Below are positions 10,756-19,123 of a stretch of DNA of 64,000 nt, one piece after another; position 1 is the stretch's first letter; every line of letters begins with the position of its first letter. Location: NCBI GenBank assembly GCA_016281125.1, contig JAEEIA010000053.1, positions 80,078-144,077 on the forward strand. The letters run 5' to 3'. The stretch is from Oscillospiraceae bacterium (lineage in GTDB: Bacteria > Bacillota > Clostridia > Oscillospirales > Ruminococcaceae). The notes below the pieces were generated by a model. The model did not search any database. It was not told the DNA's origin and saw nothing but the letters and a program-made list of their open reading frames with translations. The position numbers were made by a program, and so were the translations under genes.

Positions 10756-11529
10756 ATGCCAAAAGCATCATATTTGGATAAGCTGAAATGCATAAACCGA
10801 GATCTGCTGAAATGGATCGCATTGTTTTTCATGGGAATCGGTCATTTTCTACTGTATACTTTTGAAGAATTCCATTATTTCGGATTACACGGTTTCATCT
10901 TTAAATTTTTCATAATGATGGAATACATTGCACCGCCTGTCTTTTTCTTTTTTATTTCAGAAGGATATCGTTATACGCACTCCAAAAAGAATTATTTCAT
11001 CCGGCTGCTTGTTATGACACTTGTCACCCAGATCCCGTATGTTCTATTTCACACATATGACCAGAACCATACAATATCATTTGATTTTCTGATGTTTCTG
11101 ACAAATTGGAATGTGATCGCAACACTTCTTCTTGGATTTGTGTCCATTGCCATTTGGGATAGTTCAAAACATCCGGTGCTAAAAGTAGTTGGCATTCTTC
11201 TTTGCTGTTCAGCGGGCTATTTCACTGAATGGTCTTTTTGGGGTGTTCTCTTCATACTATTGTTATATATTTTCAGAGAGCGTCCATGGATTCGTTTTGC
11301 AGCCTATGAATCACTAATGCTGGTCTATGTGCTCTACATGAGCGGGTTCTCGATATTTGGATTTCATTGGTTGCTGTTTATGGTTTTCAGTTTGCCGATC
11401 ATCATCATCACACTGTTTTACAACGGAAAAAAAGGACACTTTCCAAAATTGTCAAAGTATTTCTTCTACTTCTTTTACCCTGCACACCTGTTATTGATTT
11501 ATATTGTGAAAATTCTGTATAAAGCATAA
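10756..11529 (+). CDS. TraX-family integral membrane protein
   Basis: 257 aa with about eight hydrophobic segments. The pattern DLLKWIALFFMGIGHF near the N-terminus, the membrane helices rich in Phe/Tyr, and FYPAHLLLIYIVK close to the C-terminus are typical of the TraX family, which includes the pilin acetylase of F plasmids; chromosomal members in Firmicutes have no firm role. An upstream in-frame GTG at 10732 would add eight residues, but GGAGG at 10740-10744 fits the ATG at 10756. The gene is visibly more AT-rich than its neighbours and stands alone between its own promoter and a hairpin, which may hint at horizontal origin. Confidence 0.8.
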   Translation: MPKASYLDKLKCINRDLLKWIALFFMGIGHFLLYTFEEFHYFGLHGFIFKFFIMMEYIAPPVFFFFISEGYRYTHSKKNYFIRLLVMTLVTQIPYVLFHTYDQNHTISFDFLMFLTNWNVIATLLLGFVSIAIWDSSKHPVLKVVGILLCCSAGYFTEWSFWGVLFILLLYIFRERPWIRFAAYESLMLVYVLYMSGFSIFGFHWLLFMVFSLPIIIITLFYNGKKGHFPKLSKYFFYFFYPAHLLLIYIVKILYKA

Positions 11530-11576
11530 ATGCAGATGAAAACCTGCCGCTTCTCTGTTCATATGTATCAGGAAAC

Positions 11577-11613
11577 AACCAGCCGCATCTCCGGAACAGA
11601 GATGCGGCTGGTT
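11577..11613. terminator. Hairpin terminator between convergent genes
   Basis: AACCAGCCGCATCT pairs with AGATGCGGCTGGTT. It lies between the rightward TraX-like gene and the leftward small membrane gene; the T tract is weak. Confidence 0.6.
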
Positions 11614-11623
11614 ATCTTTGAAA

Positions 11624-12007
11624 TCAATAAAATTCGGTATATGCGAGGTAAGTATAGATCGCATAGAAGGCCGTTTCCAGAATCGGGAAAAACAGGTTGT
11701 AGTGATGCCGGATTGCGCTGAGCAGTGAGACTATCATGACGATCAGGCTGATCCGGGCGAACTTTTTACAGAGATAGGGGTCGCCCTGGATCCCTGCCTT
11801 GCCGGCCAGAATGGAAATCACGCCCACAATGATCGGATAGAGCAGAACCAACGTTGAGAAAAATGTGATGCCGCCCTGCGTGATCGAATCCATTCCGCTG
11901 GTTGCGAGGAATAAGGAACCGAGCAGAATCAGACAGACCAGAACATTCAGTCCGCCGATGACGATTGCAATAATGTTGCATACTTTGAAAATAGTGCTTT
12001 TGTCCAT
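11624..12007 (-). CDS. Small four-helix membrane protein, unknown
   Basis: 127 aa beginning MDKSTIFKVCNIIAIVIGGL, with about four hydrophobic segments and a polar loop (GKAGIQGDPYLCKKFAR). The start at 12007 is chosen because CCAAGGAGGACAATCACC stands directly before that ATG; longer in-frame versions lack a ribosome binding site. I do not assign it to a family. It is a single-gene unit divergent from mnmA. Confidence 0.7.
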   Translation of the reverse strand: MDKSTIFKVCNIIAIVIGGLNVLVCLILLGSLFLATSGMDSITQGGITFFSTLVLLYPIIVGVISILAGKAGIQGDPYLCKKFARISLIVMIVSLLSAIRHHYNLFFPILETAFYAIYTYLAYTEFY

Positions 12008-12106
12008 GGTGATTGTCCTCCTTGGATGTAAATTTTCTAATATTATACACAAAAAAAGCCGGTTTGTCAAGTCCCGCAAGAAAATTTCACTTCGGCGGCG
12101 GAATCA

Positions 12107-12135
12107 TTGACAGCCTGCGGCATCCGTGCTATAAT
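12107..12135 (+). promoter_or_regulatory. Promoter of mnmA
   Basis: TTGACA, 17 bases, TATAAT: a perfect consensus match about 48 bp upstream of the start codon. Confidence 0.88.
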
Positions 12136-12182
12136 AGGCTTGCAGTAAAAAACAGCGCAGGCAGCGCTGAAACGGAGGAAAT

Positions 12183-13223
12183 ATGAAAAAAGCACTGATC
12201 GCCATGAGCGGCGGCGTGGATTCCAGTGTGGCAGCCTATCTGACCATGCAGGCGGGGTATTCCTGCATCGGCTGCACGATGCGGCTGCACGGCAAAAGCG
12301 GTCTGCCGGACGATACCGCGGATGCGCGTGCTGTCGCAGAGCGCCTCGGGATTCCGTTCCGTGTGTTTGACCTGACGGAGCTGTTCCGGGAAAAGGTCAT
12401 CGGCAGCTTTGTGAACTGCTATCTCTGCGGCAGGACGCCGAACCCCTGCATCGAATGCAACCGGCATCTGAAATTTGCGAAGCTGCTGGAATGTGCGGCG
12501 GAGCTCGGCTGCGATACGCTCGTGACCGGACATTATGCGCAGGTTGTGCAGACGCCCGCAGGCGCACGCCTGATGCGGGGCGCCGATCCCGCCAAGGATC
12601 AGAGCTACGTGCTTTACATGCTGACGGCAGAGCAGCTCGCGCATGTGTATCTGCCGCTCGGCGGACTGACCAAGGCGCAGGTGCGTGCAATCGCGGAGGA
12701 GCAGGGCTTTGTCACTGCGCATAAGCAGGAATCTCAGGACATCTGCTTTGTGCCGGACGGCGACTATGCGCGCGTGGTCGAACGGGAGAGCGGCGTGCAC
12801 CCGTCGCCCGGCGATTTCGTTGATCTGCACGGCAATGTCATCGGGCAGCATCAGGGACTGATTCATTATACGGTCGGGCAGCGACGCGGTCTGGGCATCG
12901 CAGTCGGCAAGCCTGCCTATGTCTGCGGACTGGACGTTCCCGGGAACCGTGTCATTATCGGGGACAATGCGGATCTGTTTTCCGATACCTGTACGCTGGA
13001 AAACGTCAGCTGGACGGCGGGGGATCCGCCCGCAGAACCCGTGCGCTGTCAGGCGAAAATCCGCTACCGGCACCCGGCGCAGCCCGCATTGCTGACCTTT
13101 ACGGGACAGGATACCGCCGTGCTCCGCTTTGACGAGCCGCAGCGCGCCATTACCGCAGGACAGGCCGCCGTCTGCTATGACGGAGAGATGCTGCTGGGCG
13201 GCGGAACGATTACCGGTGCATGA
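12183..13223 (+). CDS. mnmA: tRNA-uridine 2-sulfurtransferase
   Basis: 346 aa. It makes the 2-thio group of the wobble uridine in tRNA-Lys, -Glu and -Gln. The PP-loop ATPase motif SGGVDSSVAAYL is at residues 9-20, the catalytic Cys pair is in NPCIECNRHLKF and in QESQDICFVP, and the tRNA-binding segment VTGHYAQ and GQRRGLGIAVG are present. GGAGG precedes the ATG. Length is slightly below the usual 355-370. It forms a single-gene unit with its own strong promoter. Confidence 0.96.
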   Translation: MKKALIAMSGGVDSSVAAYLTMQAGYSCIGCTMRLHGKSGLPDDTADARAVAERLGIPFRVFDLTELFREKVIGSFVNCYLCGRTPNPCIECNRHLKFAKLLECAAELGCDTLVTGHYAQVVQTPAGARLMRGADPAKDQSYVLYMLTAEQLAHVYLPLGGLTKAQVRAIAEEQGFVTAHKQESQDICFVPDGDYARVVERESGVHPSPGDFVDLHGNVIGQHQGLIHYTVGQRRGLGIAVGKPAYVCGLDVPGNRVIIGDNADLFSDTCTLENVSWTAGDPPAEPVRCQAKIRYRHPAQPALLTFTGQDTAVLRFDEPQRAITAGQAAVCYDGEMLLGGGTITGA

Positions 13224-13259
13224 TCCGGCGCACACAAACCGCACACACCGCATACGATA

Positions 13260-13282
13260 ATTCCGGGAGCTGCTCCCGGAAT
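13260..13282 (+). terminator. Possible terminator of mnmA
   Basis: ATTCCGGGAG-CTG-CTCCCGGAAT hairpin 36 bp after the stop codon. No proper T tract follows, so termination may be factor-dependent or the hairpin may act only in RNA stability. Confidence 0.45.
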
Positions 13283-13385
13283 GTCCGTGAAAAAATAGGA
13301 ATATATTGCCGCAATGCGGCAAAAACAGTTTCAAAAAGTTGAAGATACTATATATTACATTAGTATGAAGAATTTTGGTATCCCA

Positions 13386-13414
13386 TTGCTTTTTTGAAAA
13401 GAGTGTGATATAAT
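13386..13414 (+). promoter_or_regulatory. Promoter of the D,D-carboxypeptidase gene
   Basis: TTGCTT, 17 bases, TATAAT, about 48 bp upstream of the start. Confidence 0.75.
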
Positions 13415-13462
13415 AAAAAGGTACGCAAAATATCCCGGTTATCAAACAGAAAGGAAACAAAA

Positions 13463-14746
13463 ATGGCTGAGCAAAGATATAATCCGAACGGCCGCCGTCC
13501 CGCAAACGGCAGCCGCAATCCCAATGCCGGACGCAGACCCGCGCCCGCACCGAACGGACGCAGACCTGCTCCGAAAAAACGGAAGAAGAAATCCGCAGTA
13601 TCCGCGCCGCTTGTCGGCCTGCTGCTGCTTGCAGTCGCCGGAATCGGCGGCGGCATCTGGCTGATTCACGCCAAGGGCAAGGACGGGCTGAACACGAACA
13701 GCAACACCCCGCCCACAGCCGATGTCAGCATGACCGATACGACGGGCGCGGTCACCACCGCCGATTCGGAGGTGACATATACGACCGCTGATACCATCAC
13801 CCTGATGCAGACAACCGTGACGACCGTCACGACAGAAGCCCCCGGCAAGGTCACCGGCATCAAGCTGTCCTTCTACGAGGCCGTGATGAAGGTCGGTGAT
13901 GACACCGTCATGCCGCTTGTAACCATGGAGCCTGCCGATGCGAAGGATGTTTCCGAAAAGTGGGAATCCTCCAACAACGCCGTTGCAACCGTTGACAACA
14001 TCGGCCGGATCAAGCCGGTCGGCGTCGGCAACTGCACTGTCCGCGTCACATCGGTCAGCAATCCGAAGATCTATGCGGAGGTCAAGGTCAAGGTTGCGGC
14101 ACCGGCTGTCACGACGACTGTTTCCGCTGCCGGAACCACCGTATCCGGTGCAACCGCAGAGCCTGCCGTGACCTATACGACCGCTGTCGGCGCAGACGGC
14201 AAGCGCACCGACATTGAGGTCAAGGACGGCATCACCTATATTCAGGGGCTGATGATCGTCAACAAGAGCTATCCGCTGCCGAAGGAATACAACCCCGGCG
14301 GCATGACCGCAGATACCAAGGCAGCCTTTGATGAAATGGTGCGCGATGCTGCGGCGGCCGGACTTTCCCTGAAATCGGTTTCCGATTTCCGCTCCTACGA
14401 AACACAGGATCAGCTCTACAAGAACTACTGCAACCGCGACGGTCAGGTGCTGGCGGATACCTATTCCGCAAGACCCGGACATTCCGAGCACCAGACGGGC
14501 ATGGCCATCGACATCAACTGCGCCGGCTCTGCATTTGACAACACGCCGGAGGCAAAGTGGGTGGCTGAAAACTGCTGGAAGTACGGCTTCATCCTGCGCT
14601 ATCCGCAGGGCAAGGAGAGCATCACCGGCTACCAGTACGAATCCTGGCACGTCCGCTATGTCGGCAAGGACTGGGCAAAGAAAATCACCGAAAGCGGCCT
14701 GACGCTGGAGGAATACTTCAAGATCGACTCTAAATACGCAAGCTGA
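13463..14746 (+). CDS. Membrane-anchored VanY-type D-alanyl-D-alanine carboxypeptidase with Ig-like domain
   Basis: 427 aa. A basic, Pro/Arg/Asn-rich cytoplasmic tail (residues 1-46), one membrane helix (about 50-68), a Thr-rich linker, a BIG2-like Ig domain (about 130-215, ending IYAEVKVKV), a second Thr-rich linker, and a C-terminal VanY/peptidase M15 domain. The zinc site is complete: SARPGHSEHQTGMAIDI and YESWHVRYVG. It should trim D-Ala from peptidoglycan stems outside the membrane. It is transcribed alone, between a promoter and a strong terminator. Confidence 0.93.
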   Translation: MAEQRYNPNGRRPANGSRNPNAGRRPAPAPNGRRPAPKKRKKKSAVSAPLVGLLLLAVAGIGGGIWLIHAKGKDGLNTNSNTPPTADVSMTDTTGAVTTADSEVTYTTADTITLMQTTVTTVTTEAPGKVTGIKLSFYEAVMKVGDDTVMPLVTMEPADAKDVSEKWESSNNAVATVDNIGRIKPVGVGNCTVRVTSVSNPKIYAEVKVKVAAPAVTTTVSAAGTTVSGATAEPAVTYTTAVGADGKRTDIEVKDGITYIQGLMIVNKSYPLPKEYNPGGMTADTKAAFDEMVRDAAAAGLSLKSVSDFRSYETQDQLYKNYCNRDGQVLADTYSARPGHSEHQTGMAIDINCAGSAFDNTPEAKWVAENCWKYGFILRYPQGKESITGYQYESWHVRYVGKDWAKKITESGLTLEEYFKIDSKYAS

Positions 14747-14761
14747 ATCACAAATCAAACG

Positions 14762-14804
14762 AATCACCCGCACGGCTGACGAACGCTGTACGGGTGATTT
14801 TTTT
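14762..14804 (+). terminator. Terminator of the carboxypeptidase gene
   Basis: AATCACCCG...CGGGTGATT hairpin followed by seven T residues. Confidence 0.88.
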
Positions 14805-14815
14805 GCATTAGAAAC

Positions 14816-14853
14816 GCACCCGCCCTCCGGTGCAGCATCGGAAAGGCGGGTGC
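14816..14853 (-). terminator. Terminator of the leftward secreted-protein gene
   Basis: GCACCCGCC...GGCGGGTGC hairpin, 37 bp beyond the stop codon at 14890; the T-rich flank is on the minus strand. Confidence 0.7.
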
Positions 14854-14889
14854 GGAAATAAACAGAATAGTCTATGTGTTCAGCGGAAA

Positions 14890-15798
14890 TTACCAGAGTC
14901 TTTTGACGTAACCGAAGTTGCCGTTCATTCTGTACGTGTAGGTGAAATCGCCGTAGCCGTCAGACTGATCGTTCGTGAGCGTATCATAATCATAGTAGTT
15001 CAGGCTCCAGTCGTGATCAAACGTGCAGGCAGCGACCAGAACATCCGTGCGCGGGTTGTTCGTGAAGTTGTTCGTGTAATTGCCGTTGCTGTTGCAGTAA
15101 TCGCCGAGCTGGGTGCGGTCGTTGCCCCAGACATAGTAGTTGGTGTGGCAAAGAACCACGCCGTCGCCGTTTGCATCGCCCTGCTTGATCGGACGGATGA
15201 CATATGTTGCGATCCACTGCTCGCTGTTGTTGAAAATGATGGTGCCGCAGGAGTTGGAAACCGGAATATCATACTTGATCTTGCCGTTCTGGAGCTCGGT
15301 CACCTTCATGCCGCCGGAAACCTGCGTCACAAAGACCGTTCTGGTCTGGGTGCCTGCCGGATTCGTGAGAATCAGCTGATCGCCGAGCGTTTCTCTGTAA
15401 TACTTGCCGTTTGCATAGCATTCCATGAAGATCGTGGTATCAAAATAGCTCTCCGCCATCTTTCTGGCGAGTGCTGCGGAACCGTAAATTGTGGAGCCCT
15501 GCTGATTGCCGGTGAGCGTGGTGGAGCTGAAGCCCGGGCCGACCGTGACGCCGAGGGTTGCGTTCTGATTCCAGTTTGCATTTGCCCGGAATTTCACGCC
15601 GTTCCAGCCGTTGTTCTTCCATGCGCTCTTGACAGTGTTCATGCGGGTCTGGGATTCAGCCTGTGTCTGCGTGACGCTTGTGTACTGGAATGCGTTGCCG
15701 GCGGCGGATGCGGTCATTGCCTGACCCGCACAGAATGCTGTCGCGGCGGCCATAACGAGTGCTGCTGCTTTGATCTTTGTGAATTTCATTTCTTTCAC
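14890..15798 (-). CDS. Secreted peptidase-like protein with dockerin-like calcium loops, paralogue A
   Basis: 302 aa with a signal peptide (MKFTKIKAAALVMAAATAFC..., cut near TASAA). Residues about 100-190 have the layout of the NlpC/P60-CHAP type domain seen in ruminococcal secreted proteins (GDQLILT...TVFVTQ...VTELQNGKIKYD), but the positions where Cys and His are expected carry other residues, so it is probably not catalytic. The C-terminal third holds two EF-hand-like calcium loops (GDANGDGVVLCHTNYY and FDHDWSLNYYDYDTL) as in dockerins. A paralogue lies 480 bp away with a similar promoter. The function is unknown; a secreted matrix- or cellulosome-associated protein is a reasonable guess. 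Confidence 0.75.
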   Translation of the reverse strand: MKEMKFTKIKAAALVMAAATAFCAGQAMTASAAGNAFQYTSVTQTQAESQTRMNTVKSAWKNNGWNGVKFRANANWNQNATLGVTVGPGFSSTTLTGNQQGSTIYGSAALARKMAESYFDTTIFMECYANGKYYRETLGDQLILTNPAGTQTRTVFVTQVSGGMKVTELQNGKIKYDIPVSNSCGTIIFNNSEQWIATYVIRPIKQGDANGDGVVLCHTNYYVWGNDRTQLGDYCNSNGNYTNNFTNNPRTDVLVAACTFDHDWSLNYYDYDTLTNDQSDGYGDFTYTYRMNGNFGYVKRLW

Positions 15799-16225
15799 CT
15801 CATGAAAATATTTACGCTGAATACAGAAATGCAGCGTATGTCCGGATTATACCACATGTTGAATCGAATGTCAATATTATGAATTGTATTTTAATAATTA
15901 CATATTTTATAATTAACTTGCGAAATAGCAATTTTACGCAACTATGCTGAAAAATCACTTAATATTATACTTTTTGTTCTGAAAATGCATGAGAGCACGG
16001 TTCCGGAGCCGCTTTCCGCGATCCTGGGCGGAATGTAATATCAGAAAAATATATAATATTAAGATTTTACAGGAAAATGCGAAAGAAATTGAACATTGAA
16101 GCTATACATATCCTCGTGTACAAAATGAAGATATCCTGCAAAATATGCAGAATTTGTACGCTGGACGCAGAATACAGATTGATACAAAATGCAAACAGGA
16201 ATCCTGGCGCATATTGCAAAACGAA
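15799..16225. other. Intergenic region of about 430 bp without a convincing gene
   Basis: AT-rich. It contains the promoter of paralogue A at its left end and the terminator of paralogue B at its right end. The middle has a weak inverted repeat (GTACAAA...TTTGTAC around 16118-16158) but no ORF with a ribosome binding site. Confidence 0.6.
15846..15874 (-). promoter_or_regulatory. Promoter of secreted paralogue A
   Basis: Minus strand: TTGACA, 17 bases, TATAAT. The spacer (TTCAACATGTGG before the -10 box) resembles that of paralogue B (TTCAACTTGTGG), so the promoter was duplicated with the gene. Confidence 0.85.
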
Positions 16226-16249
16226 CACCCGCACAGTGCTGTGCGGGTG
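16226..16249 (-). terminator. Terminator of secreted paralogue B
   Basis: CACCCGCAC...GTGCGGGTG hairpin, with TTCGTTTTGC following on the minus strand. Confidence 0.75.
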
Positions 16250-16281
16250 CTGTTTCAATACGGATAAAGGAAATAACGGAA

Positions 16282-17130
16282 TCAGTTGATGCTCTTCAGG
16301 TATCCGTAGCTGCCGTGCATGGTGCCGTCAGTGGTGTACCAGTAAAGGTTGTTGTACCAGACTTTATAGTCTTCTTTTTCGGTGACTTGCTGGTCGCCAT
16401 TCATGTCCAGCGCAGCCGTGATGGCGTTGCTCCAGGTGCCCGGAATGCCATAGGTAAGATAGCTCTGGAAGACAGCAGCGTCGCCGCTGATGTTGTGATG
16501 AGCATTGAGATACACATAGGAATCGCCGTTTGCATCGCCCCGCTTGATCGGACGGAGATAGTTGTTGACAGTCCAGCGATCGCCGTTGAACGTCATTGCG
16601 CCGTTGTTCACACCGTAAGTGCGGTCATACTTGATCTGGCCGTTGACCAGTTCAACAGCCTTGATGCTGCTGCCGGTTTTGGTGATGAAAAGGTATCTGG
16701 TAGAGCCGTTTCTGGAGATGCAGATCTGGTCACCGATTCTGGGCGCAAATTCCTTGCTGCCGCCGCCGAAGGACATGAAGATCGTTGTGCCTTCAAAATA
16801 ATCCTGCGCAAGCGATCTGACCAAAGACATGCCGCCGGTCAACGCCTGATTCTGATGGTAGCTACCCGGGACATAGGAGTTGTAGCCGCCGCCGATGATG
16901 ATGCCGCTGTAAACGGTTTTATTCCAGTAGGTGTTCGGGAGATAATCGTTGTTCCACCAGCCGGACTTCCATCTTGCGACGTAGGTGTCCATTGTAGACT
17001 GGCGCTCCTTGACTTCCTGCGCAGTCTGAGTGTACTGGAATGCTGCCGATGCAGTGATTGCCTGCATGGAGCAAACGCCGGAGATCGCTGCCATAGCTAC
17101 TGCTGCGATTTTAAGTTTTGCGGATTTCAT
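16282..17130 (-). CDS. Secreted peptidase-like protein with dockerin-like calcium loops, paralogue B
   Basis: 282 aa, signal peptide at residues 1-29 (MKSAKLKIAAVAMAAISGVC...). Same plan as the gene at 14890: FQYTQTAQEVKERQSTM, a GDQICISRNGSTRYLFIT core, VELVNGQIKYDR, then YLRPIKRGDANGDSYVYLNA and LDMNGDQQVTEKEDYKVW calcium loops, and a C-terminal GSYGYLKSIN that parallels NFGYVKRLW of A. The usual catalytic Cys and His are again absent. A and B are clearly homologous but diverged, and each has its own promoter and terminator. Confidence 0.75.
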   Translation of the reverse strand: MKSAKLKIAAVAMAAISGVCSMQAITASAAFQYTQTAQEVKERQSTMDTYVARWKSGWWNNDYLPNTYWNKTVYSGIIIGGGYNSYVPGSYHQNQALTGGMSLVRSLAQDYFEGTTIFMSFGGGSKEFAPRIGDQICISRNGSTRYLFITKTGSSIKAVELVNGQIKYDRTYGVNNGAMTFNGDRWTVNNYLRPIKRGDANGDSYVYLNAHHNISGDAAVFQSYLTYGIPGTWSNAITAALDMNGDQQVTEKEDYKVWYNNLYWYTTDGTMHGSYGYLKSIN

Positions 17131-17592
17131 AATTCTTCACCTCATGATTCGTTTTTTACACATCGCGCGATGTGCCTACACTATACCACAAGTTGAAACA
17201 GTTGTTAATATTATTAGATGTATTTTAATAATTATTATATCTAAAATGATATTGCTTTAACGAAAATGCGCATCGTTGTGCTATATTGCTACAAACAATG
17301 CCGATTTTGTTGCATAACAGGCAGTTTCATATTTTAAGAAACCTGGATTTCACATAATCGCAGGAGAAATATAATTATCATCATTATTAATAATTTACAT
17401 CCTGAATAATTCAGCGCCATTTTTACATTTTCTACGATGTAATTTATCAAATTCTATACAATCTGTATTGTTATATAGGACTATATTGTCTTAACAAAAG
17501 CCATGCTTTATCAGCAGGCGTTTCCCTCATTGTATGTATATTGCGAAAATAAGAAAGCCGGACTGCGCACAGCCCGGCATGTACAAATAAAG
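17131..17592. other. AT-rich intergenic region without a convincing gene
   Basis: It contains the promoter of paralogue B near the left end, a long AT-rich stretch, and a short GCCGG...GCCCGGC hairpin at about 17551-17578. No ORF with a ribosome binding site was seen. Confidence 0.6.
17180..17208 (-). promoter_or_regulatory. Promoter of secreted paralogue B
   Basis: Minus strand: TTAACA, 17 bases, TATAGT; the spacer is shared in part with the promoter of paralogue A. Confidence 0.75.
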
Positions 17593-17625
17593 AAAACGAC
17601 CACGCATTTCTGCATGATCGTTTTT
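17593..17625 (-). terminator. Terminator of tRNA-Val
   Basis: AAAACGA...TCGTTTTT imperfect hairpin, directly after the tRNA 3' end on the minus strand, with a T-rich end. Confidence 0.75.
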
Positions 17626-17628
17626 CGT

Positions 17629-17705
17629 TGGTGAGGATGAGCGGACTTGAACCGATGACCCCCTGCATGTCAAGCAGGTACTCTAACCAACTGAGCTACA
17701 CCCTC
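17629..17705 (-). tRNA. tRNA-Val (GAC anticodon)
   Basis: The minus strand folds as a cloverleaf: acceptor GAGGGTG/CATCCTC, D-arm GCTC-AGTTGGTTA-GAGT, anticodon arm CCTGC-TTGACAT-GCAGG, T-arm with TTCAAGT, and an encoded ACCA 3' end. The anticodon is GAC, reading GUC/GUU valine codons. The T-stem has one mismatch by my pairing. Confidence 0.92.
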
Positions 17706-17842
17706 ACAACAGAAACTATTATAGCACATTCTTCCGGATTTGTCAACCCCTATTTCAAAAAAATTTCCGTACGGGATAAAAAGCAAACAGCAGCGGAGCA
17801 GCCAGCACACATTCCGGCGCCGGCTACTCTGTTTCTGCCAAG

Positions 17843-18487
17843 TTATTGCTGTTCAATGGCGCTGACCGGACATGCATCCGCACAGCAGCCGCATTGCAGA
17901 CATTCGTCCTGCTGTATAACGGCGCTGCCGCCGTCGAGCGTAATGCAGCCGTTCGGACATGCATCCGCACAGGTGCCGCAGCCGATACAGTTCTCTGTGA
18001 CGACATAACCGCCGGTCTGCGCTGCCGGAGCAGCGGTTTCGGTCTGCTGCTTCTGCCCGAAGACAAAGCTGCCGCGGTCAACCGGCTTTTTGGTAAGGTC
18101 ATACCACTCGCCGGTTCCTTCGTACAGACGGAAAACGGTGAGCGCCTCTTTACTCTTGTCGTCCGGACAGATCTCGTCCATGTACGGATTCAGCGCAAAG
18201 AGCTTCGGCAGCATGTCCTGTCCGAGCTCCTCCACCTTTCCGCGCACGGATACGGCGGTGCTGTGCAGCGGATCCTTGCCCATGCACCCGGAAAATGCCG
18301 CATACGGCTTCTTTTTCAGCCGCTTGCAGAAATCCTTGTCCTTTGACGTGATGAAATACAGTCCGTTTTCATCGGCGTACATCAGATCAATGACGCAGGT
18401 TACCGGCAGACCCTCCTCGTCCACGGTCGCGGCAACGGTCGTATGAATCTGACTGACCAGCAATTCAAAACAGTCTTTTGCTGTCAT
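17843..18487 (-). CDS. PPOX-type flavin protein fused to a 2x[4Fe-4S] ferredoxin domain
   Basis: 214 aa. Residues 1-140 form a pyridoxamine-phosphate-oxidase-like split barrel (ATVDEEGLPVTCVID, LYFITSKDKDFCKRLKKKP), expected to bind FMN or a related cofactor. A short linker leads to a bacterial ferredoxin domain with two complete Cys sets: CIGCGTCADACP and CLQCGCCADACP. The fusion suggests electron transfer between ferredoxin clusters and the flavin, as expected in anaerobes; the substrate is not evident. The start codon has GGAGGTGATC upstream. Confidence 0.9.
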   Translation of the reverse strand: MTAKDCFELLVSQIHTTVAATVDEEGLPVTCVIDLMYADENGLYFITSKDKDFCKRLKKKPYAAFSGCMGKDPLHSTAVSVRGKVEELGQDMLPKLFALNPYMDEICPDDKSKEALTVFRLYEGTGEWYDLTKKPVDRGSFVFGQKQQTETAAPAAQTGGYVVTENCIGCGTCADACPNGCITLDGGSAVIQQDECLQCGCCADACPVSAIEQQ

Positions 18488-18508
18488 ATGAAGATCACCT
18501 CCGCTATC

Positions 18509-18537
18509 AGTATAGCATATTTTTTCAAATCCGTAAA
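18509..18537 (-). promoter_or_regulatory. Promoter of the flavin/ferredoxin gene
   Basis: Minus strand: TTTACG, 17 bases, TATACT with an extended ATGC before the -10 box; it overlaps the 3' end region of the next leftward gene cluster. Confidence 0.6.
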
Positions 18538-18551
18538 GAGTCTGATCAAAT

Positions 18552-19076
18552 TTAGCCGCGCCCGTGATCCGATGCCCAGTCCATCATCTCCGGTGTATCT
18601 GTGGGATAGACCACATAACGGTATTGCCGCGGCTTTTTCCCGTATCTGCAAAGCATCACATGCTTTCCTTCAATCTCCGAGCTTTTCCCGTGAATACCGA
18701 CTTGCAGCCCGCGCACCTCCTCACCGGTACCGTCCATCCGAATCGAAACATGGTCGTAGGAGTAATCGGTATCACTCGTTCTGAAATACTGAAAAACGGT
18801 ACCGTAACAGACCTGAAACTTCGATGGGCAGAACACCCTGATGATAAACGGGATGGCGAAAAGTGAAGCTATAATTACGCCGGTAAGATCGAACGGAGCA
18901 TCGTCCCAGAACACCGCAATCAGCGAGAACACAGCAGCAAAGCCGATGAGGAGGAATGCACAGCCCGCATTGGTCTTCCGTCCTTCCCGGCACATGGCTT
19001 TCCGGATGTTTTCATCCGGATCGGTAAAGGTGACGTTTTCGATTGCAACGACATTGTTTGCAGTATTCTGTTCCAT
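18552..19076 (-). CDS. Two-TM membrane protein, one-module member of a local family
   Basis: 174 aa. An N-terminal segment (IENVTFTDPDENIRKAMCRE), two membrane helices (about residues 35-80), then a soluble beta-rich domain (CYGTVFQYFRTSDTDYSYDHVSIRMD... to the C-terminus). The same module appears in the next two genes upstream (19124-20200, twice, and 20222-20740). No family is recognised. The ribosome binding site is poor (AGAAG). Confidence 0.75.
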   Translation of the reverse strand: MEQNTANNVVAIENVTFTDPDENIRKAMCREGRKTNAGCAFLLIGFAAVFSLIAVFWDDAPFDLTGVIIASLFAIPFIIRVFCPSKFQVCYGTVFQYFRTSDTDYSYDHVSIRMDGTGEEVRGLQVGIHGKSSEIEGKHVMLCRYGKKPRQYRYVVYPTDTPEMMDWASDHGRG

Positions 19077-19123
19077 AGATTCAGACTTCTTTTATATGTA
19101 TGTATGATTGTATGACAGTGCAG

